Notes under the pieces: generated by a model
The model's database searches: none
What the model was told of the DNA's origin: nothing
What the model saw: the letters and a program-made list of their open reading frames with translations, nothing else
Source: Punica granatum
Lineage: Eukaryota; Streptophyta; Magnoliopsida; Myrtales; Lythraceae
Length of the DNA stretch: 64,000 nt
Direction: 5' to 3'
NCBI RefSeq assembly: GCF_007655135.1
Contig: NC_045130.1
Span: 25,549,363 to 25,613,362, forward strand
Part shown: in pieces, positions 1 to 12,869 of the stretch
Position numbering within the stretch: the first letter of the stretch is position 1
Layout of the letters: every line of letters begins with the position of its first letter
Made by a program: the position numbers and the translations under genes

Positions 1-3000
1 CCGATGCAGAGAGCAGGCAGAATGCAATTGGTGTTGGTATGAGCGCGATTGCAAACCATCCCGTCCTTGCAAAGTACACCTTGCTGCAACAGAGAGATGC
101 TGGAAAGATTAGTCTAATTTCAAATGTTGTGTATGTTGTGGTATTATAAACATACATAAAAAAATGCTGCTTTCCACTAGAGCACATACTTGCGCAGGAA
201 GTCGGGAGCGGCTGAGAACAGGCGGCCAAAAAATGAGCAAGACGAGTAGAGTGTAACTATGGCACTGGTCTGCTCACCGAACCCGAGAGACTGAGAAATC
301 TGCCCAATGTTGTTGCTGTAGACCAGACCGATCGTTCCCCCGCATAAGTAGGCCAGATAGTAGAGCCAGAAATCCAGTCGCCGAAGAAGCAGCCGAGCAG
401 GGTGCTCCTCCCCGAGCACGGTCAATGCATCTTTTTCCATTATTGCACAGCATCCTTCTATGTGCCACCTCGAGCTCAACCTGGTCCTTCCTGAATTCTC
501 ATTCATGGGAAGACGATTCGAATTAGTCTCCTCCCTTCCAAGAAGCTCTTTCTGGAGCTGGAGGTCGTCCGGATCCACAAGGTTGAAGGACGACCAATTA
601 AGTTTGAGGCAAAGACGGCTTGCCCCGATGAGCTGGCGGGTCCACTTCCGTGCGTACACAATCCCAGGGAGGCCGAGGGGTAAGACCAGAAGAAAGATGG
701 CCCCGCCAAGGAAGAGTCTGCCCCGGAAAAGATTGCCCGACAGATGATTTATTAGGAGGACATAGAGGCCGGTGCCAACAGCAATCACATTGAGGCAGAG
801 GAAGATCCGGGAGTCCTGCCTGATGGTGTCGGGAGAAAGCTGCTGAGGCGGCGGTTGTCGGAGCACGGGGATCAGTGCTATACTGGACGTGAAGAGGGGG
901 ACAAGCGCATTCAGTAACAAGTACAAGGCGTCATTGCTGGAGTTGATCGCGCTTACTATAAGGTTGTAGAGGGCGGCAGTCAGGCCGTTGAAGCTGATGG
1001 TGAGGGATAAGGCGAGAGCACGATTGACAGAAAAGTTGCGGAGGCAGAGAACAAAGCACACTGTGTTGAACCAGCAGATGCTGCACCCGGCTAGCAAGCA
1101 CAGCACGAACATCTGCAGTATACCCGGGTGTTCAATAGATTGAAACTAGCAAGTGTCTTCGGTTCAATATTCTTTTCGATTGATAATTTGATGATACACA
1201 AGATAGAATTGGCATTTGTCTTATGAGACCAGACGGTATGTGTTCGTTCGTCCATCTTGGATGATCGATACGTACGAGAACCAGATATGCAAAGACTGCT
1301 CGGTCGAAAATCATGTTAAAAGTCCTCTTTTACTCGGTTTAACTGCAAGTTATAGATACTAGCCTTTATATTCCAGTAAACAAAATTACTCCAGTAGCCC
1401 AGGTCCAGCAACAAGAATATAGGAGTTAGGACGTCATTATCGGGGTTACTACTTCCTTCAATTAGATTCTTTTCGGGTGAATATCGGAGCCGAATCTGAT
1501 AACCATACGTTAATACCCCGGTGCGGTGACAGTGGCACAGCAGCCCCAACAAACCTTCTGTTTCCTAATCTTCTGTGCTGTCCTCAGCAAAGAATTTGGA
1601 TGAACTGAATTGATCTACTGACCTTCAGTTGCCTCTCAAAATTTCATTTTTAGTCCTCTAGTCTTTAATAATTCTGATTCAGCCTATTGGTCTTGACTTT
1701 TTTACTGAAATATAGATATAAAAGTTCCGAGAGAAGATCACTAAACTAAAATACAAAAGAATGGGAGGAACACACATTATGGAGATGGACAACCTAGAAT
1801 TGCAATTTTGCATAACACTTGTCCTTTTCAAAGATACAAAAAACCGACCTACATTTGAGTAAACTATCATTTTGATCCCTGAATATTTAACGAATTTGAT
1901 ACTTGAGGATCTAAAAAATGTTCTCTGCCACTTAAGTCTAAACATCCTCATTCCGTCTAACAGTCTAGTTCGGCCATGGGTAGGTTGAATAAAAAAGTGA
2001 TGTAGATGCCTCAATGGAGCAAACGACATCAAAAAAATATTATTTTTTAATAAATGGTAGTCAAAACGATGTCGTTTTTCCTAATTATGAATTTTTCTAG
2101 GCCTGTTTTATTTTTTTTCCCTCCGATTTTTATTACTTCTAGCATTTTATAAATGATTCTTATACCAGGAAATCAGGAATACTTAAGTTGACTGTGGAAT
2201 TTACAACATGTACGGCAAAACAAACTGTCAACTCTTTCACGATGATAAGATAACATTGCACGAGTCCGGCAACATCCGAAGTTTTAATCAAACCGTCAAT
2301 GATATTATAATTCTGGTGATGTTGTACAAAATATGCGCGAAAACTAATCATTGTAATGCTAGTAAAACCAAATAGAAAAAGGTACTACCGAAAACCAATA
2401 GAAAAAGGAATAATATTTTGAAAAAAAGTACAAAAAATCCCCCATTGTGGTTGAATTTGAGACAAATTAGACCATGTAATTTTTTTAGAGACAACTAATA
2501 CCATGTGATTCACTTTGTAAGACATAATGGACCTCGCTGTTAATTTTTTTGTCAATTTTTGTCCTCAAACTTTTCTTTTTGAATTTCAACTTTTTTTCAA
2601 TTTTCTCCTAAAATTCGGAAAAAGGGGGGGGTGGCAAGATCCCGATGGATTTGGGGGTTGTCGGCATCCTCAGTAGGTGCATGCAACCTTGGTGGTGGGG
2701 CCGGAATCGCCGATCGATGGCCTCGGCCCCTTCTTTTTTTTTTTTCCAAACTTTAGAACGAAATTGAAAAAAGTTGAAATTTTGAGGGTAATAACGGTAA
2801 AGAAAAAGTTTGAGGACCAAAAGTGACGAAAAAATTAATTGTGAGGTCTATTATGTCTCACGAAGTGAACCACGGGATGTCATTTATTCCTATAAAAACT
2901 ACATAGTCCAATTTATCTCAAACTCAAACCATAATAGGATTTTTTATATTTTTCCCTAAGATTTTTATGTCATGTACCGTTAGAGTTATATATTGACAAT

Positions 3001-5382
3001 ACCAATTTGTTCCTCTCCTGGGAAACTCAAATCCTTCTCATAGCTTCTTTCTTCTTCTTTTTTTACCATTTAGGTTTCTCCTTAATTAACAATGAAAGAA
3101 TTAGAAACTTTTTTTTTCGTTGCGAGGAAGGATTTTAGTATTATATTGCATGCTCTTACTTAAAATCAAGAGATTCTTTATTGAATTCTCGCCGGTTGGA
3201 AGTTCAACCCTTTATTTCCCCTCCTCTACTCATTCCCACGATCCCTCCTATAATTGAAATATATTTTCTCCTAGCCTAATTATTAATGATATAAGGAAAC
3301 TTCTGCACTCCAAGGCCATTAAATAAGAAGTCATTGGATGATTCTACCTCGCCACGTGACTTGAGAAAAAACCAATTACATTGTATGAAATAGAGAAATT
3401 AGTACTAATCACTCAAATTATTGCCATAATTATTTTTCGTTAAACAATTCTTATTGGTTTTTCCTCGCCACGTCTATGTGAGGTAGGATTATTTAAAATT
3501 TTCTCCAATTAAATGATCTATGGCCATGAAAAAGTAAATCTTAAATGGTCAATTTAACTAAATTTGGAGCCACCGAAAAAACAAAAACTAAATTTGGAAA
3601 AGCAATAATATTATTGAGTTCCTAGGCCCAAAGCTATTGATGCTTATAAGTTATAATTAACTGCCACTGGTGAAGTTTTATTCCTATTGAGGATAGAGTT
3701 GCAGTGCAGTAACATCCTCCCTGTAAATTAAAAAAATTCATATTCAATTATTATTATAAGATTATTCGTATTATTTTATTAGCTAAATGTTCTATTTTTT
3801 TATTAAATTCATGAGTCTTCTTTATAAATTTATTTTTCAAAAAAAGGTATTTTCATTTTTTTATTTTTAGAGTGATTCTGACAGCTTACTGTTTAGCGAG
3901 TTGAAGTCTTTTCTCTCATTGGCCAACAGATAAGAAGCTTATATCTTAGCGACTATTCATTCTTTAACTACTTCATTCCCAACACAAACGTTAATCGCAT
4001 CAAACGACTCTACCAGTGATCGGTGAGTTACTGGTCCAAAGCACACCACTATCATTAAAGACTTCTTGCAAAAAAGGTATTTTCATTCTTTTATTTTTAG
4101 AGTGATTCTGACAGCTAACTGTTTAGCGAGCTGAAGTCTTTTCTCTCATTGGCCAACAGACAAGAAGCTTATATCTTAGCGACTATTCATTTTTCAACTA
4201 CTTCATTCCCAACACAAACGGTAATCGCATCAAACGACTCTACCAGTGATCGGTGAGTCACTGGTCCAAGTCACACCACTAACATTAAAGACTTCTTGCG
4301 AGTCAGGGACAGATCTGGAATTATTGAGACAGGAGACGCAAATTTTGGGAGGTATAAATAGACTCAAATATGTAATTACGGCGTTCAAAAAATAAGTAAA
4401 TTTTTAGTGAATAATCTATTAAGAAATTCGAAACACCAGGAAACCATTTTTGTCCAGTTTCGAGAAATGAGGGTTTTCTTATATTTATAATCTTACAATT
4501 TGAGCCTATAACTCTGATGCAATCATGCATACTTGGGATCGATCCCGGCATAACCCGAACTGTAGGCTTCTTTAAAATGTTGGTCGGGATGGATCAGTCA
4601 CTCTACTTTATTTGCAAAATAATGAAGTAGTATTGAATGTCTCAACACCAAAAGCTGGGAATTATATGGCATGAATCTAGACTATAGTCGTAATTTGGCG
4701 GTGTTATAAGGCTAAACGCATCATAAAAATCTTGTATTTTGTGTATTATCCATACGAACTAGTTCTTCTAGCAATGTCGTTGCCATAAACTGATTCTAAG
4801 CTCCCGAGAAGTGGGAAATTCACGGTGCAATAAAAAAAAAATGTTTTTGCATACAATCAATGGTAATTTAGTAAACTACTATAAGTCTAGCTATGTAGTG
4901 AAAAAATTACTAAGTCTAAACAAAAACCAAGTATTTTACAAAGAAATTAGGTACAACATTTCGAAATCAATGTAACTTATTTTGAAATTTATGTTGTGTA
5001 TACTTCGAAATTTATATAATTTACTATCTCATTAGTAATTTACTAAAAATTCAAGTAAATTCACTATAAATGGAAGAAATAATTTATATTGATCATATCC
5101 TATATTCATTTTTAAAGGTGGTTATACCTTAAGCCTCCCCGTGGAAGCAGATCCCCTGATTTGGGAGAAACAAAATGTGACATGAGGGCTCAACTGGGAT
5201 GCAATGCAAAGTTCAGTGGGTGAATTGAAATTAACTAAAGGCACAAGGGGGATCGCACGAGACTCACAAGCCGCGTCAGCTAACTATCAACCTGCGTCAA
5301 CCAACCTTCTCTTCTCCTAAATTATTTGGGAGATCCTATGAGGACTGAGCCAATCCATCCGATGAATTCTTTGTTGTTGATC

Positions 5383-5416
<34 letters not shown>

Positions 5417-6307
5417 GTCCCATTTAATTATGCACAATTTGACGAATTAGAAGCAGGAACCACTCGTGGCTTTAATTTTAAGCTTAAATTATTTTTCTGC
5501 CACCCACCTAACTAACAAATTAACTGAGACAGCTAGTGACTTACGAACTGTGCAGTTATTATCAAAAGATTGATTGACATCATCATCTGGGTACGAAGAC
5601 AATCACTCATCAGATAAACAAACGCTAACAAATTTCCGCAAAAAGTCAATCCTAATTTTGTACGTACGAATTTAGGAGAAATGAAGAATATTAGAATTAT
5701 CGTGTGCGGCTAAGATTGGCTTTTGTTGTCCGAACGAGGTTCGCTCAATCTTTCAATCATAAGTCCCCATCATCGATTCCTCTCGTGGCTTTCCCGGAAA
5801 CAGCTACATCGATTGAGAAACACAACTATATACCCTTTAGAATTTGTTCGTTAAGGTGGAAATTCTACAATGCAATTATTAATTGATAGCGAAACAAGAA
5901 TTGATTAAGCAAATGAAATGATCAAGAATCGACGACAGGAGAATGAGATAGGGAGAAGATATATCGTCAAGAATGAGATTGAACGATCGAGTACTCACCA
6001 GGAAATAAGGGACCGCGATGACGCGCTGAATGACGAGCCACTGGAGGCCGTAGGCGAGGAGTCCCAAGGCGGCGGCCATGAACATGACTGCCCACAGGGG
6101 GAAGTACATCAGGGAGACGCCGGAGCACCACCCAAAGGCCTTGCCCATGTCGGAAGCTACTGAGAGGTAGTTGAGCTGGACCTGCGAAATCCCGAGCACC
6201 GACTTGAGGTCCGACGAGTAGGACGAGAAGTCGAAGTTGGTGCCCGTGAACGCCTGTATCCACGTCGTTGCCACCACTATCATCCACTTCCTCGACTGCC
6301 CAGCCAT
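1..6307 (-). CDS. NFD4/nodulin-like major facilitator transporter, partial (3' end off window)
   Basis: Membrane transporter of the plant nodulin-like / NUCLEAR FUSION DEFECTIVE 4-like branch of the MFS; the substrate is not known from the sequence. Three exons are visible on the minus strand: 6307-5999 (starts MAGQSRKWMIVVATTWIQ), 1112-190, and 83-1, which continues off the window. The donor at 5998 is GTGAGT, the acceptor before 1112 is CTGCAG, the donor at 189 is GTATGT and the acceptor before 83 is TTGCAG; phases join correctly (0, then 2). Exon 1 gives the family's N-terminal hydrophobic segments (FTGTNFDFSSYSSDLK, LNYLSVASDMGKAFGW). Exon 2 gives LLAGCSICWFNTVCFVLC, a long polar cytoplasmic loop, then a second hydrophobic half with YLCGGTIGLVYSNN. 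Exon 3 gives VYFARTGWFAIALIP. About 438 residues are present; the family is usually about 550-600, so the last part is missing only because of the window edge. The 4.9 kb first intron is unusually long. Confidence 0.9.
2420..2956. mobile_element. Mutator-like foldback MITE with GC-rich core
   Basis: The two ends are inverted copies about 190-200 bp long. The left arm (2420 to about 2620) contains GGTTGAATTTGAGACAAATT and GTAAGACATAATGGACCTC. The reverse complement of the right arm (about 2745-2956) contains GGTTTGAGTTTGAGATAAATT-like sequence and GTGAGACATAATAGACCTC. The arms surround a roughly 110-bp GC-rich core (2625-2735). Flanks TAATATTTT (2411-2419) and TAAGATTTT (2957-2965) match at 8 of 9 positions, the size expected of a Mutator-superfamily target duplication. 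No transposase is present, so it would be non-autonomous. It lies inside the NFD4-like intron. Confidence 0.65.
3839..4299. repeat. 230-bp tandem duplication, two copies
   Basis: Two head-to-tail copies with a period of 230 bp: AAAAAGGTAT occurs at 3841 and 4071, and ATTAAAGACTTCTTGC ends each copy (about 4069 and 4299). The copies differ at only a handful of sites, such as cagcttactg versus cagctaactg. No ORF or known element is recognised. Confidence 0.85.
5386..5416. repeat. (TTA)n microsatellite
   Basis: About ten uninterrupted TTA units inside the first intron of the NFD4-like gene. Confidence 0.9.
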
Positions 6308-7079
6308 ATTTCCGGATCGAGAACGCCCCTCGATACCGAGAGAGAGAGGAGGGTTTTCGTCTTCCGCTATCTTTGTTTCTGGGTTTTCTATCTTGAAGTG
6401 GTTAATGTCCAGTTTGCTGTTGTTTCTCTGCCAGGTTTGAGCTGTGGAGGTTTAACTTCGTGGGAAGGTAAGTAGGGGAGGGGAGATTTAAAGATAGAAT
6501 TTGAAATCTGATGATAACAGTAACAGAAGGTCCATCTTCTTAACTTTTTTTTTTAAATTACTATTATTATTATTGTTATATGATTGGGGGTACCGGAATG
6601 AGAGATTGTCACTTGTTAGCGGCACATATTCTCCCCTTAGTTTTATTTGTTTGAGAGTCAAGCCTATTATTTTCTTTTATTTACGAAACAATCCCACAAC
6701 TCATGTATTGATGCAAAAACCGAAAAAAAATTTGCAAAACCTAATGTGAGAATTTTGGGGTCCATCAACCCCACTGCCATCGCCGTCGCTGGTGACCTCA
6801 AGGGTCGTCAGCCACCTCGATCAAGGTGGGGATCGCCAAAAACTGCCCTCACAATGTCTGACTCGATTTGCAAAAACTAACTCAATATTTTTCGTGAAAA
6901 TGTTCACGTCACCGGCAGTAGAGCCCACCACCTAAGTTATTATTGTTGTTGTTGTTGTTGTTGTTGTTGTTACTACTGCTACTATTATTTTATGAAACGG
7001 CTCTAAACAAACTCCGTCATCTCGAACAAGTCGTTCAGAGTGACCCAATCCCTTTCAGCTATAAGCGGAGCTGCTTTCA

Positions 7080-7116
<37 letters not shown>

Positions 7117-7167
7117 GAGGTTTTTCAAACAAACAAAAAAAAAAGAGAATTTCATGTTTTAATTTGT
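6308..7167. other. Upstream region of the NFD4-like gene; no other gene seen
   Basis: The sequence just above 6307 should hold the NFD4-like promoter and leader on the minus strand. It includes a GC-rich patch at 6758-6860, a (TTG)n tract at 6943-6970 and a (TA)n run at 7085-7111. Short ORFs here are low-complexity and unconvincing. Confidence 0.5.
6943..6970. repeat. (TTG)n microsatellite
   Basis: Nine to ten TTG units. The poly-leucine ORF that crosses it is only a translation of this repeat. Confidence 0.9.
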
Positions 7168-7896
7168 GGGTAATTCACGCTTTCGTTAAAAAGCAACGAC
7201 ACCCCCTCCTTTTAATAGGACACAAACCACCTATTTTCCCCGGGTACATATGTCTATTTTTTGACATGTCATTATATTTTTATTTTTATTTTCCTAAAAA
7301 ACTATTTTGAAGTTAATAAAAGAAAAGCAATGGGAAGTCGACAACTCCCTCCTAATGTGGGGAAGGGTAGTCTACCCTACGAGCCCACCGACGACCCCAC
7401 CGGTGGGAGTGGTGGTCGGTGAGGAGAGCCCCTGAACACAGATTAAGGGAGAACAAAGATCGCTCAAAATCTCAGTTCTTTCTCAATTCGGGTGTGGGAA
7501 CCTGCCCTCTGGCCACCAATCCCACCGATCAGGCCCCCCTCTTACATCGGAAAGGAGCCTGTTGACTTCCTCATTCTTTAAAAAAAAAAATCAAACAGTC
7601 TTGTTGTCAAATTTTAGAAACAAAATATAAAGATAATACATGTCAGCAAATGGACACATATTGTGCTAAGTTCTGCCATGTCAGCGAAAATAATGGTGTT
7701 ACTTATCCTATTTGAAAGGAGAGAGTGTCAATTAACAAAGTGTTAATTGAGTGGTAAGCAGTTTAAATCCCTGTAAGGAGGAATATAAGTTCGAGTCCCG
7801 CGAAACGCACTTATTAGGAAGGAGAATCCATCGAAAAAAGGAGGGAGTGTCATTGTCTTTTAACGAAAGTATATGAGATGTCAATGGAATTTACTC
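7168..7896. mobile_element. Mutator-like foldback element interrupted by a SINE
   Basis: The left end (7168 on, GGGTAATTCACG then CTTTCGTTAAAAAGC and GACACCCCCTCCTTTTA) is mirrored by the right end (to 7896; its reverse complement reads GAGTAAATTCCA, then ACTTTCGTTAAAAGAC and GACACTCCCTCC). Inner arms also pair: TGACATGTCATTATATTTTT on the left against TGACATGTATTATCTTTATA on the reverse complement of the right. The core at about 7331-7560 is GC-rich. Flanks TTAATTTGT (7159-7167) and TTAATTTTT (7897-7905) match at 8 of 9 positions, as expected of a Mutator-type target duplication. The right arm is split by the SINE-like insert at 7731-7836. Confidence 0.6.
7731..7836 (+). mobile_element. tRNA-derived SINE-like insertion
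   Basis: The insert carries an A-box-like GAGTGGTAAGCAG segment and a B-box GTTCGAGTCCC about 40 bases downstream, the split RNA polymerase III promoter of tRNA-derived SINEs. It is bordered by AAAGGAGAGAGTGTCA (7715-7730) and AAAGGAGGGAGTGTCA (7837-7852), a 16-bp duplication with one mismatch. It does not fold as an intact tRNA gene. Confidence 0.5.
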
Positions 7897-10800
7897 TTAA
7901 TTTTTTTTAATTTCCTGTAGTACAAATTTTCTAAATATAATGATTTTACTTTTGAAATTTATTTTGACTATTTTCATTTTATTTTTCAAAATTTACTCCT
8001 TTTGTATTTTAAATTTCTTTAATTTCTTGAGTTTATTAAAATTTTAAAAGTTCAGAAAAGTAAATATTTAAATTTTTCTTCAGAATTTTTTCAATTTTCT
8101 GTTTTCTTGAGTTTAACATTTTGAAAACAGAAAAAAAAAATAGAGTCCATGCATCCTTAAAATCGCAAATCCTAGATTGTCTTTCAATAATCTAATTTTC
8201 GGAAATTTTATGAACCCTTTTTAATTTAATTTGTTGTTTGGGAAAGTGAATTATTTTTTAATATAAACCAAATAAATTTTCAATATTTAAAAAGCTTTCC
8301 CAAGGTTTTATAATTTACATATGAGTGTGAAAATTAGAAAAATAATAAAATTGAGAGTGAGGGGCTCTGTTGGTTGCCCCAACCGCCACCTCAAGCCTGC
8401 CCAGATCACGAATGGCTTCATGGGGCGGGCAACGGGGCCCCGAACGCCGGGAAGGGAAATCCCTCTTCTCCAATTGTGCGTCTGTAATTGAATTCTTTCC
8501 CCGTTTTTGTAATTTCAAGTTACTCTTTAATTCTAACTAAAAAAATGGAGAACTAGATTGTTGATTTAAAAATGCTTGAGTGTCTCTTTGTAAGTCAAAG
8601 TGTTTTTTTTTCTTGGGTTCTATCAAGGAGAGCTTATGAGTCTAGTCCGATGAATTGGTAATTGTTGTTCTTGTTTCTTGGGTGGTGGTGACACACAACG
8701 ATCAATCCTGAATGACTACTCTTTGAGACTGATCGTCACGAAAAACGAGGGTTCCCCATGGGAGATTGGCCAGGCCCTTCTTTTCATGAAGGGGCATGAA
8801 TAGGAGAATTGAACCTAAAACTTATAAATTAACAAACGAGAATTGCACTCTCTTTCTCAAGTCAAAGCACATATTTTTTTAGCTTTATACCTTAGTATTC
8901 AAAAGCCAATGCATCTCGACTAATCAACTTTGAGTCATACTGGTTCATTAAGGATGAAAACTCTCATAATCAAAGATTTTCTCCATTTATAATATTTGAA
9001 CAGGAAAACCTCATTTAACGGATTAAGCATTCAACCGTCTAAATAAGGGATGGATTTAAGAAGGGGCACGGGGGTAGTCGCCCCCCTTGAAGTTGGTAAA
9101 AATTACAAAATTTCTATTAAATTATTTTGAGTTTATTATTTTTTCAATGAAATTATTATATTTTGACACCTTAACTTTACGATACAAAATTTCTTTGAAT
9201 TTCGCCTCTCTTGGACAATTTCTAAACCTGTCTCTGGTCTGACTGAATCTTTATTGATAGTCAAACCATTTTTTTTCTCAGCATGTTTTTTTTGGCTGGG
9301 CAGTCACTTCGAGGGAATTATAGCGTAACTTTGAGTCATAGTGATATACTTGGTATATCAGCTCAAGTGTTTAGTAAGTGTTTATTACTTTTATAATTTG
9401 TGATGAATTATACTAAATACGAGACAAACTAAAATACTAAACACTTGAATTGAAAGTGAAAGTATAAAAACTTCTACTAATCACGAGTACTAAAAGTACT
9501 AAACACTTGAACTGAAATATTAAAAAATTGAATTGAAAGTACTAATACGTGTTACCATGACTCCGAGTAATGCTAGAAAGACCCTTTATTTAAACATAGA
9601 TACGAGGCCCCATACAATTTTCTATTATTATTCTTTTTCACGTTTTGGTAAAAGGAGTAAGTGGGTTCCACATTCATTTAATAATTTCTAAGTAGTCCAC
9701 ATGTGTGTTGAATGTAGGCTATGGAATGGCTAACTATCAAAAACAAAAAAGTTATAGAATGGTTTGGTAGATATCAATATTTTTGTAGTTCGCCGACCGC
9801 ACGGAGTCTGCTGTGATAGATGAGATTTAGTTCCAGTTTTGGAGGCAGTATTTTCATATACATTTTTTGTGACAAGGAAAAGTTTGAAAGTTGAATGTTA
9901 AAGTAACGAAAACATTATGTTTGTAGTACAGATATAGCTTCCAATTGGAGGATAATAATTTGATTTATGGTATGTGAACGTCATTTAATAAATTTCCACA
10001 GCCGTGATACCCTGCAAGGAGCTAGGGATGACAGTGAGATAGATAAAGAATCATATCCACGAATACTCGCACCATTTTTTACAACGAATAAACGCACTTA
10101 ATAGTTATCGTGCGAATATAGTTTTTAAATTTTAAAAATTATCGCAATATGGATATAATTTTTATTATAAAAAACAAAAAGTGATGAAAGCCGCACACCT
10201 ATCTTCGTGTGTTTATATATTGTCCATTTCCTAACTAACTGCAAAATAATATGTGGCGTGCACTTAATTTCTTAGCCCATTAAATAAAAATATGAAAAAA
10301 AGAAGATTTTTTAAAAATTTTATCCGAACCCTCAATTTTCATTTGATTACAATTAGCCACATAAATCCTAGTATAATATTATTTTTTTTTATCTTTATTT
10401 ACTAATGTAATTTAGGGACTTTGTGCGAGTGCAAATAACTCATGTTGTTTTAGTGTTGTGGATATGGTATTCACTTTTCAACGTCGCAAACATAGTGTGT
10501 GTTTTATACTGAGATGAAATTGTGATATCCTTAGTGACAAGGACAAGAGTAGAAAAAATAGGTTTTCAGGGCTTTGACCATTGGGCTCGGTCCAATAGCT
10601 ATGCCCAAGTCGCTGCGATAGGCCGAAAGCCCGTTTTGCAGTGGTTCGGCCCATAACCACCTCAGCCCACAATTAGAGCCCAGCCGGGCACCGGTCTCTT
10701 TCCACCGACCTACCCGATCGGTTATAAAAGGATTACCGACCCGAGAGAAAAACAAAAAAAAAGGGGAATGGGAGCATCTTCGCCCGACTCTCTCTCTCTC

Positions 10801-11956
10801 GCTCTCGATGATGAATCCCAATCGGAAAGCCGATGATCACCAACGAATGAAGAACTACGTCCGGATCTAATTCTCGAGATACGTAGACACTCCCTAGAGA
10901 TGGAGTTCGAGCCCAACGATTCATCCCCACTGATCCAGCCGATTTCGTTCCTTATCACTTGTCCATATTGTTGCCATTCCTACCTACAAGCACATGCCAT
11001 GAAGAACAAATATTCTCTTGCATGACAATACAGGCTCTCTCGCATAATTTCCTCATTAGACCACCAGCCCTAGTTTATTGAGTTTACAAGAAAACATTAT
11101 AATATGTCCGTTTTTTCCTACCTGCGGCACCTGATACTCTAATAGTCCTCGATTAGTTTAGATTTGAGCTCGGTTGATCCTTTAAAAAAATTAAAAGCTC
11201 TCCCAATCATGTTACCTTTATAAAATTTAAACTCGAGATCTTTGACGTCAATTGGCATTTTGATGTTTTTCAAAAGTTGGGCCATCAGTTCATGACCACA
11301 CAACTAAGAATGCAAGGTAAAAATGAAAAATAAGAATTTTAATATGATCGTGTTTTTTTTAACATTTAATAGAAAATTATGATTAAAGTTTACGATAAAG
11401 GGTAAAATACATTCCTCCCCTTTGAAATTTTATTAAATGACACTCTCTTAACTGATCATATTAATTTAATAAGAAAAAATACTTTCAGTCCTACTCTCTT
11501 ATCGTTTTTGTACTTTTATCTTCTTCTTTTTTCCTTATCCTCACTGCCATAAGGTTTTCCACTTTGGTCTTTATCGTTTGAATTTTTGATAAATCTATAA
11601 ATATTTAATATTTTAAAAAATAACAAATTTTCGAAAATAACAAAGAACAATTTGTCAGCAATAACTGAGGTTCTCAATGGTCTAGAGCGAGAGTAGTCAG
11701 CGAGGCCGCCATTCCTCACAATCGATATCCCAAATTGCAGCGGCTGACATCTTGATCTCAAGAGATCAAGCTGACTCTCGTGCAAAAATTTTTTATTTAA
11801 AAATTTTTAAAATAAAATTTAAAATGTAAGACAACAACTATAGGGAGCCTGCGCAAGGCCGACGACTACAATTTTCTGCTGAGGGAAGCAATGATATTGG
11901 GTGTGGTGCAGCTTGCCCTCACCCAAACCCCTCCGCCAGCTATTAGTCCCCGCATA
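7897..11956. other. Intergenic, no gene supported
   Basis: AT-rich sequence with a GC-rich patch at 8345-8470, a SINE-like B-box on the minus strand near 8806-8820, and a TAGGGATGACAG hAT-like end at about 10022 without a matching partner. A promoter-like stretch near 10.7 kb is listed separately. No ORF resembles a known protein. Confidence 0.5.
10723..10755 (+). promoter_or_regulatory. Promoter-like segment with TATA box and no gene behind it
   Basis: TATAAAAG at 10723-10730 is followed by a purine-rich stretch, a (CT)n run (10791-10806) and ATG codons at 10809 and 10900, the usual layout of a plant core promoter and leader. The reading frames that follow stop within about 20-45 codons and resemble nothing known. 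It may be the start of a lost or very short gene, or chance. Confidence 0.25.
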
Positions 11957-12145
11957 TTTTTTTTTTTTGGGATGAATCCGGTATTCTAAAATCCAACTAA
12001 GCCGGGAATAATTCAATCAAGCCGGGTTGACCTATTAATGGGTAAACCTCTTTCAGTGTAAATTTTCTGTATACACGGGGACTCGAACTCAAAACCTTGC
12101 TTTAGCGAAATAAATACCGAACTGCTTGAACCAATTCATTTCGGT
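11957..12145 (-). mobile_element. tRNA-derived SINE with poly(A) tail
   Basis: Read on the minus strand: an A-box-like AATTGGTTCAAGCAGTTCGG segment near 12139-12120, a B-box GAGTTCGAGTCCCC (about 12092-12077), then an unrelated body, ending in an A-run (a T-run at 11957-11968 on the plus strand). Box spacing and terminal poly(A) fit a plant SINE of about 190 bp. No target duplication was identified. Confidence 0.55.
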
Positions 12146-12869
12146 ACCATCACTTCTTTTCTTTTATTATTTTTTATTTTTTGGTCGACTTCTCTACTTT
12201 TATTTCATCTTTTAACTATTATCTTTTTATTCATAAAAAAAATTGAATGTTAGAGAATAATTTATAGAGAGGGCTTCAGGTTTTGCACTAGCGGCTGCCA
12301 ACACTTAAATGAAGCTGCGGGCAATCACTTTGGCACCTAGCCAATAATTGCTATTAGGATTATGGATGCAAAAATTGTAAGAAAACAGAACACGTGTGCA
12401 ACGAAAACTTTAAAATCGGTAAAAATGAAATTTTTATCGCATGCTCGTTTTAATTAAAAACTCAAGATCGAATCTTGACATGGGAAACACCTTCTAACGA
12501 ATAAATTAACAATATATAATGAATCCACAAGAAAGTTATAACCTTTAAACTTACTCTCGTCGGATTCAAGTTGATTAAAACAACAGTATTGCCCCTTCTC
12601 CAGCTCGTCCACACGAACGTGTTACCACTGATTATAGCCTTCTCTCGATCCGTCCACTCTGATCTAGGCCACTAAACTCGAACGGAATCACCATGGAAGG
12701 AGAAGACCACTTCAAGGATATCTTGGACAACTTCAATTTACAGAACCAAGACCAGGTAGGCCTTCAATCGGTGAGGGCAGTGGAGCGGCTAAGTTGATGT
12801 CTCTTGGCCGACTCTTTCTTTCTCTCTCTCACTTTCGAGCCTTGGGAATAATGATACTCGTAGGGTTAA

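Larger units (their letters stand above)
1113..5998 (-). other. Long first intron of the NFD4-like gene, repeat-bearing
   Basis: This 4,886-bp intron lies between a GTGAGT donor and a CTGCAG acceptor on the minus strand. It holds a Mutator-like foldback element (2420-2956), a 230-bp tandem duplication (3839-4299) and a (TTA)n tract (5386-5416). The rest is AT-rich and short ORFs in it have no recognisable similarity. Confidence 0.75.

Noticed and set aside
10022..10200. hAT-like start TAGGGATGACAG as a full element
   Set aside because: No inverted partner end or 8-bp duplication could be found to the right.
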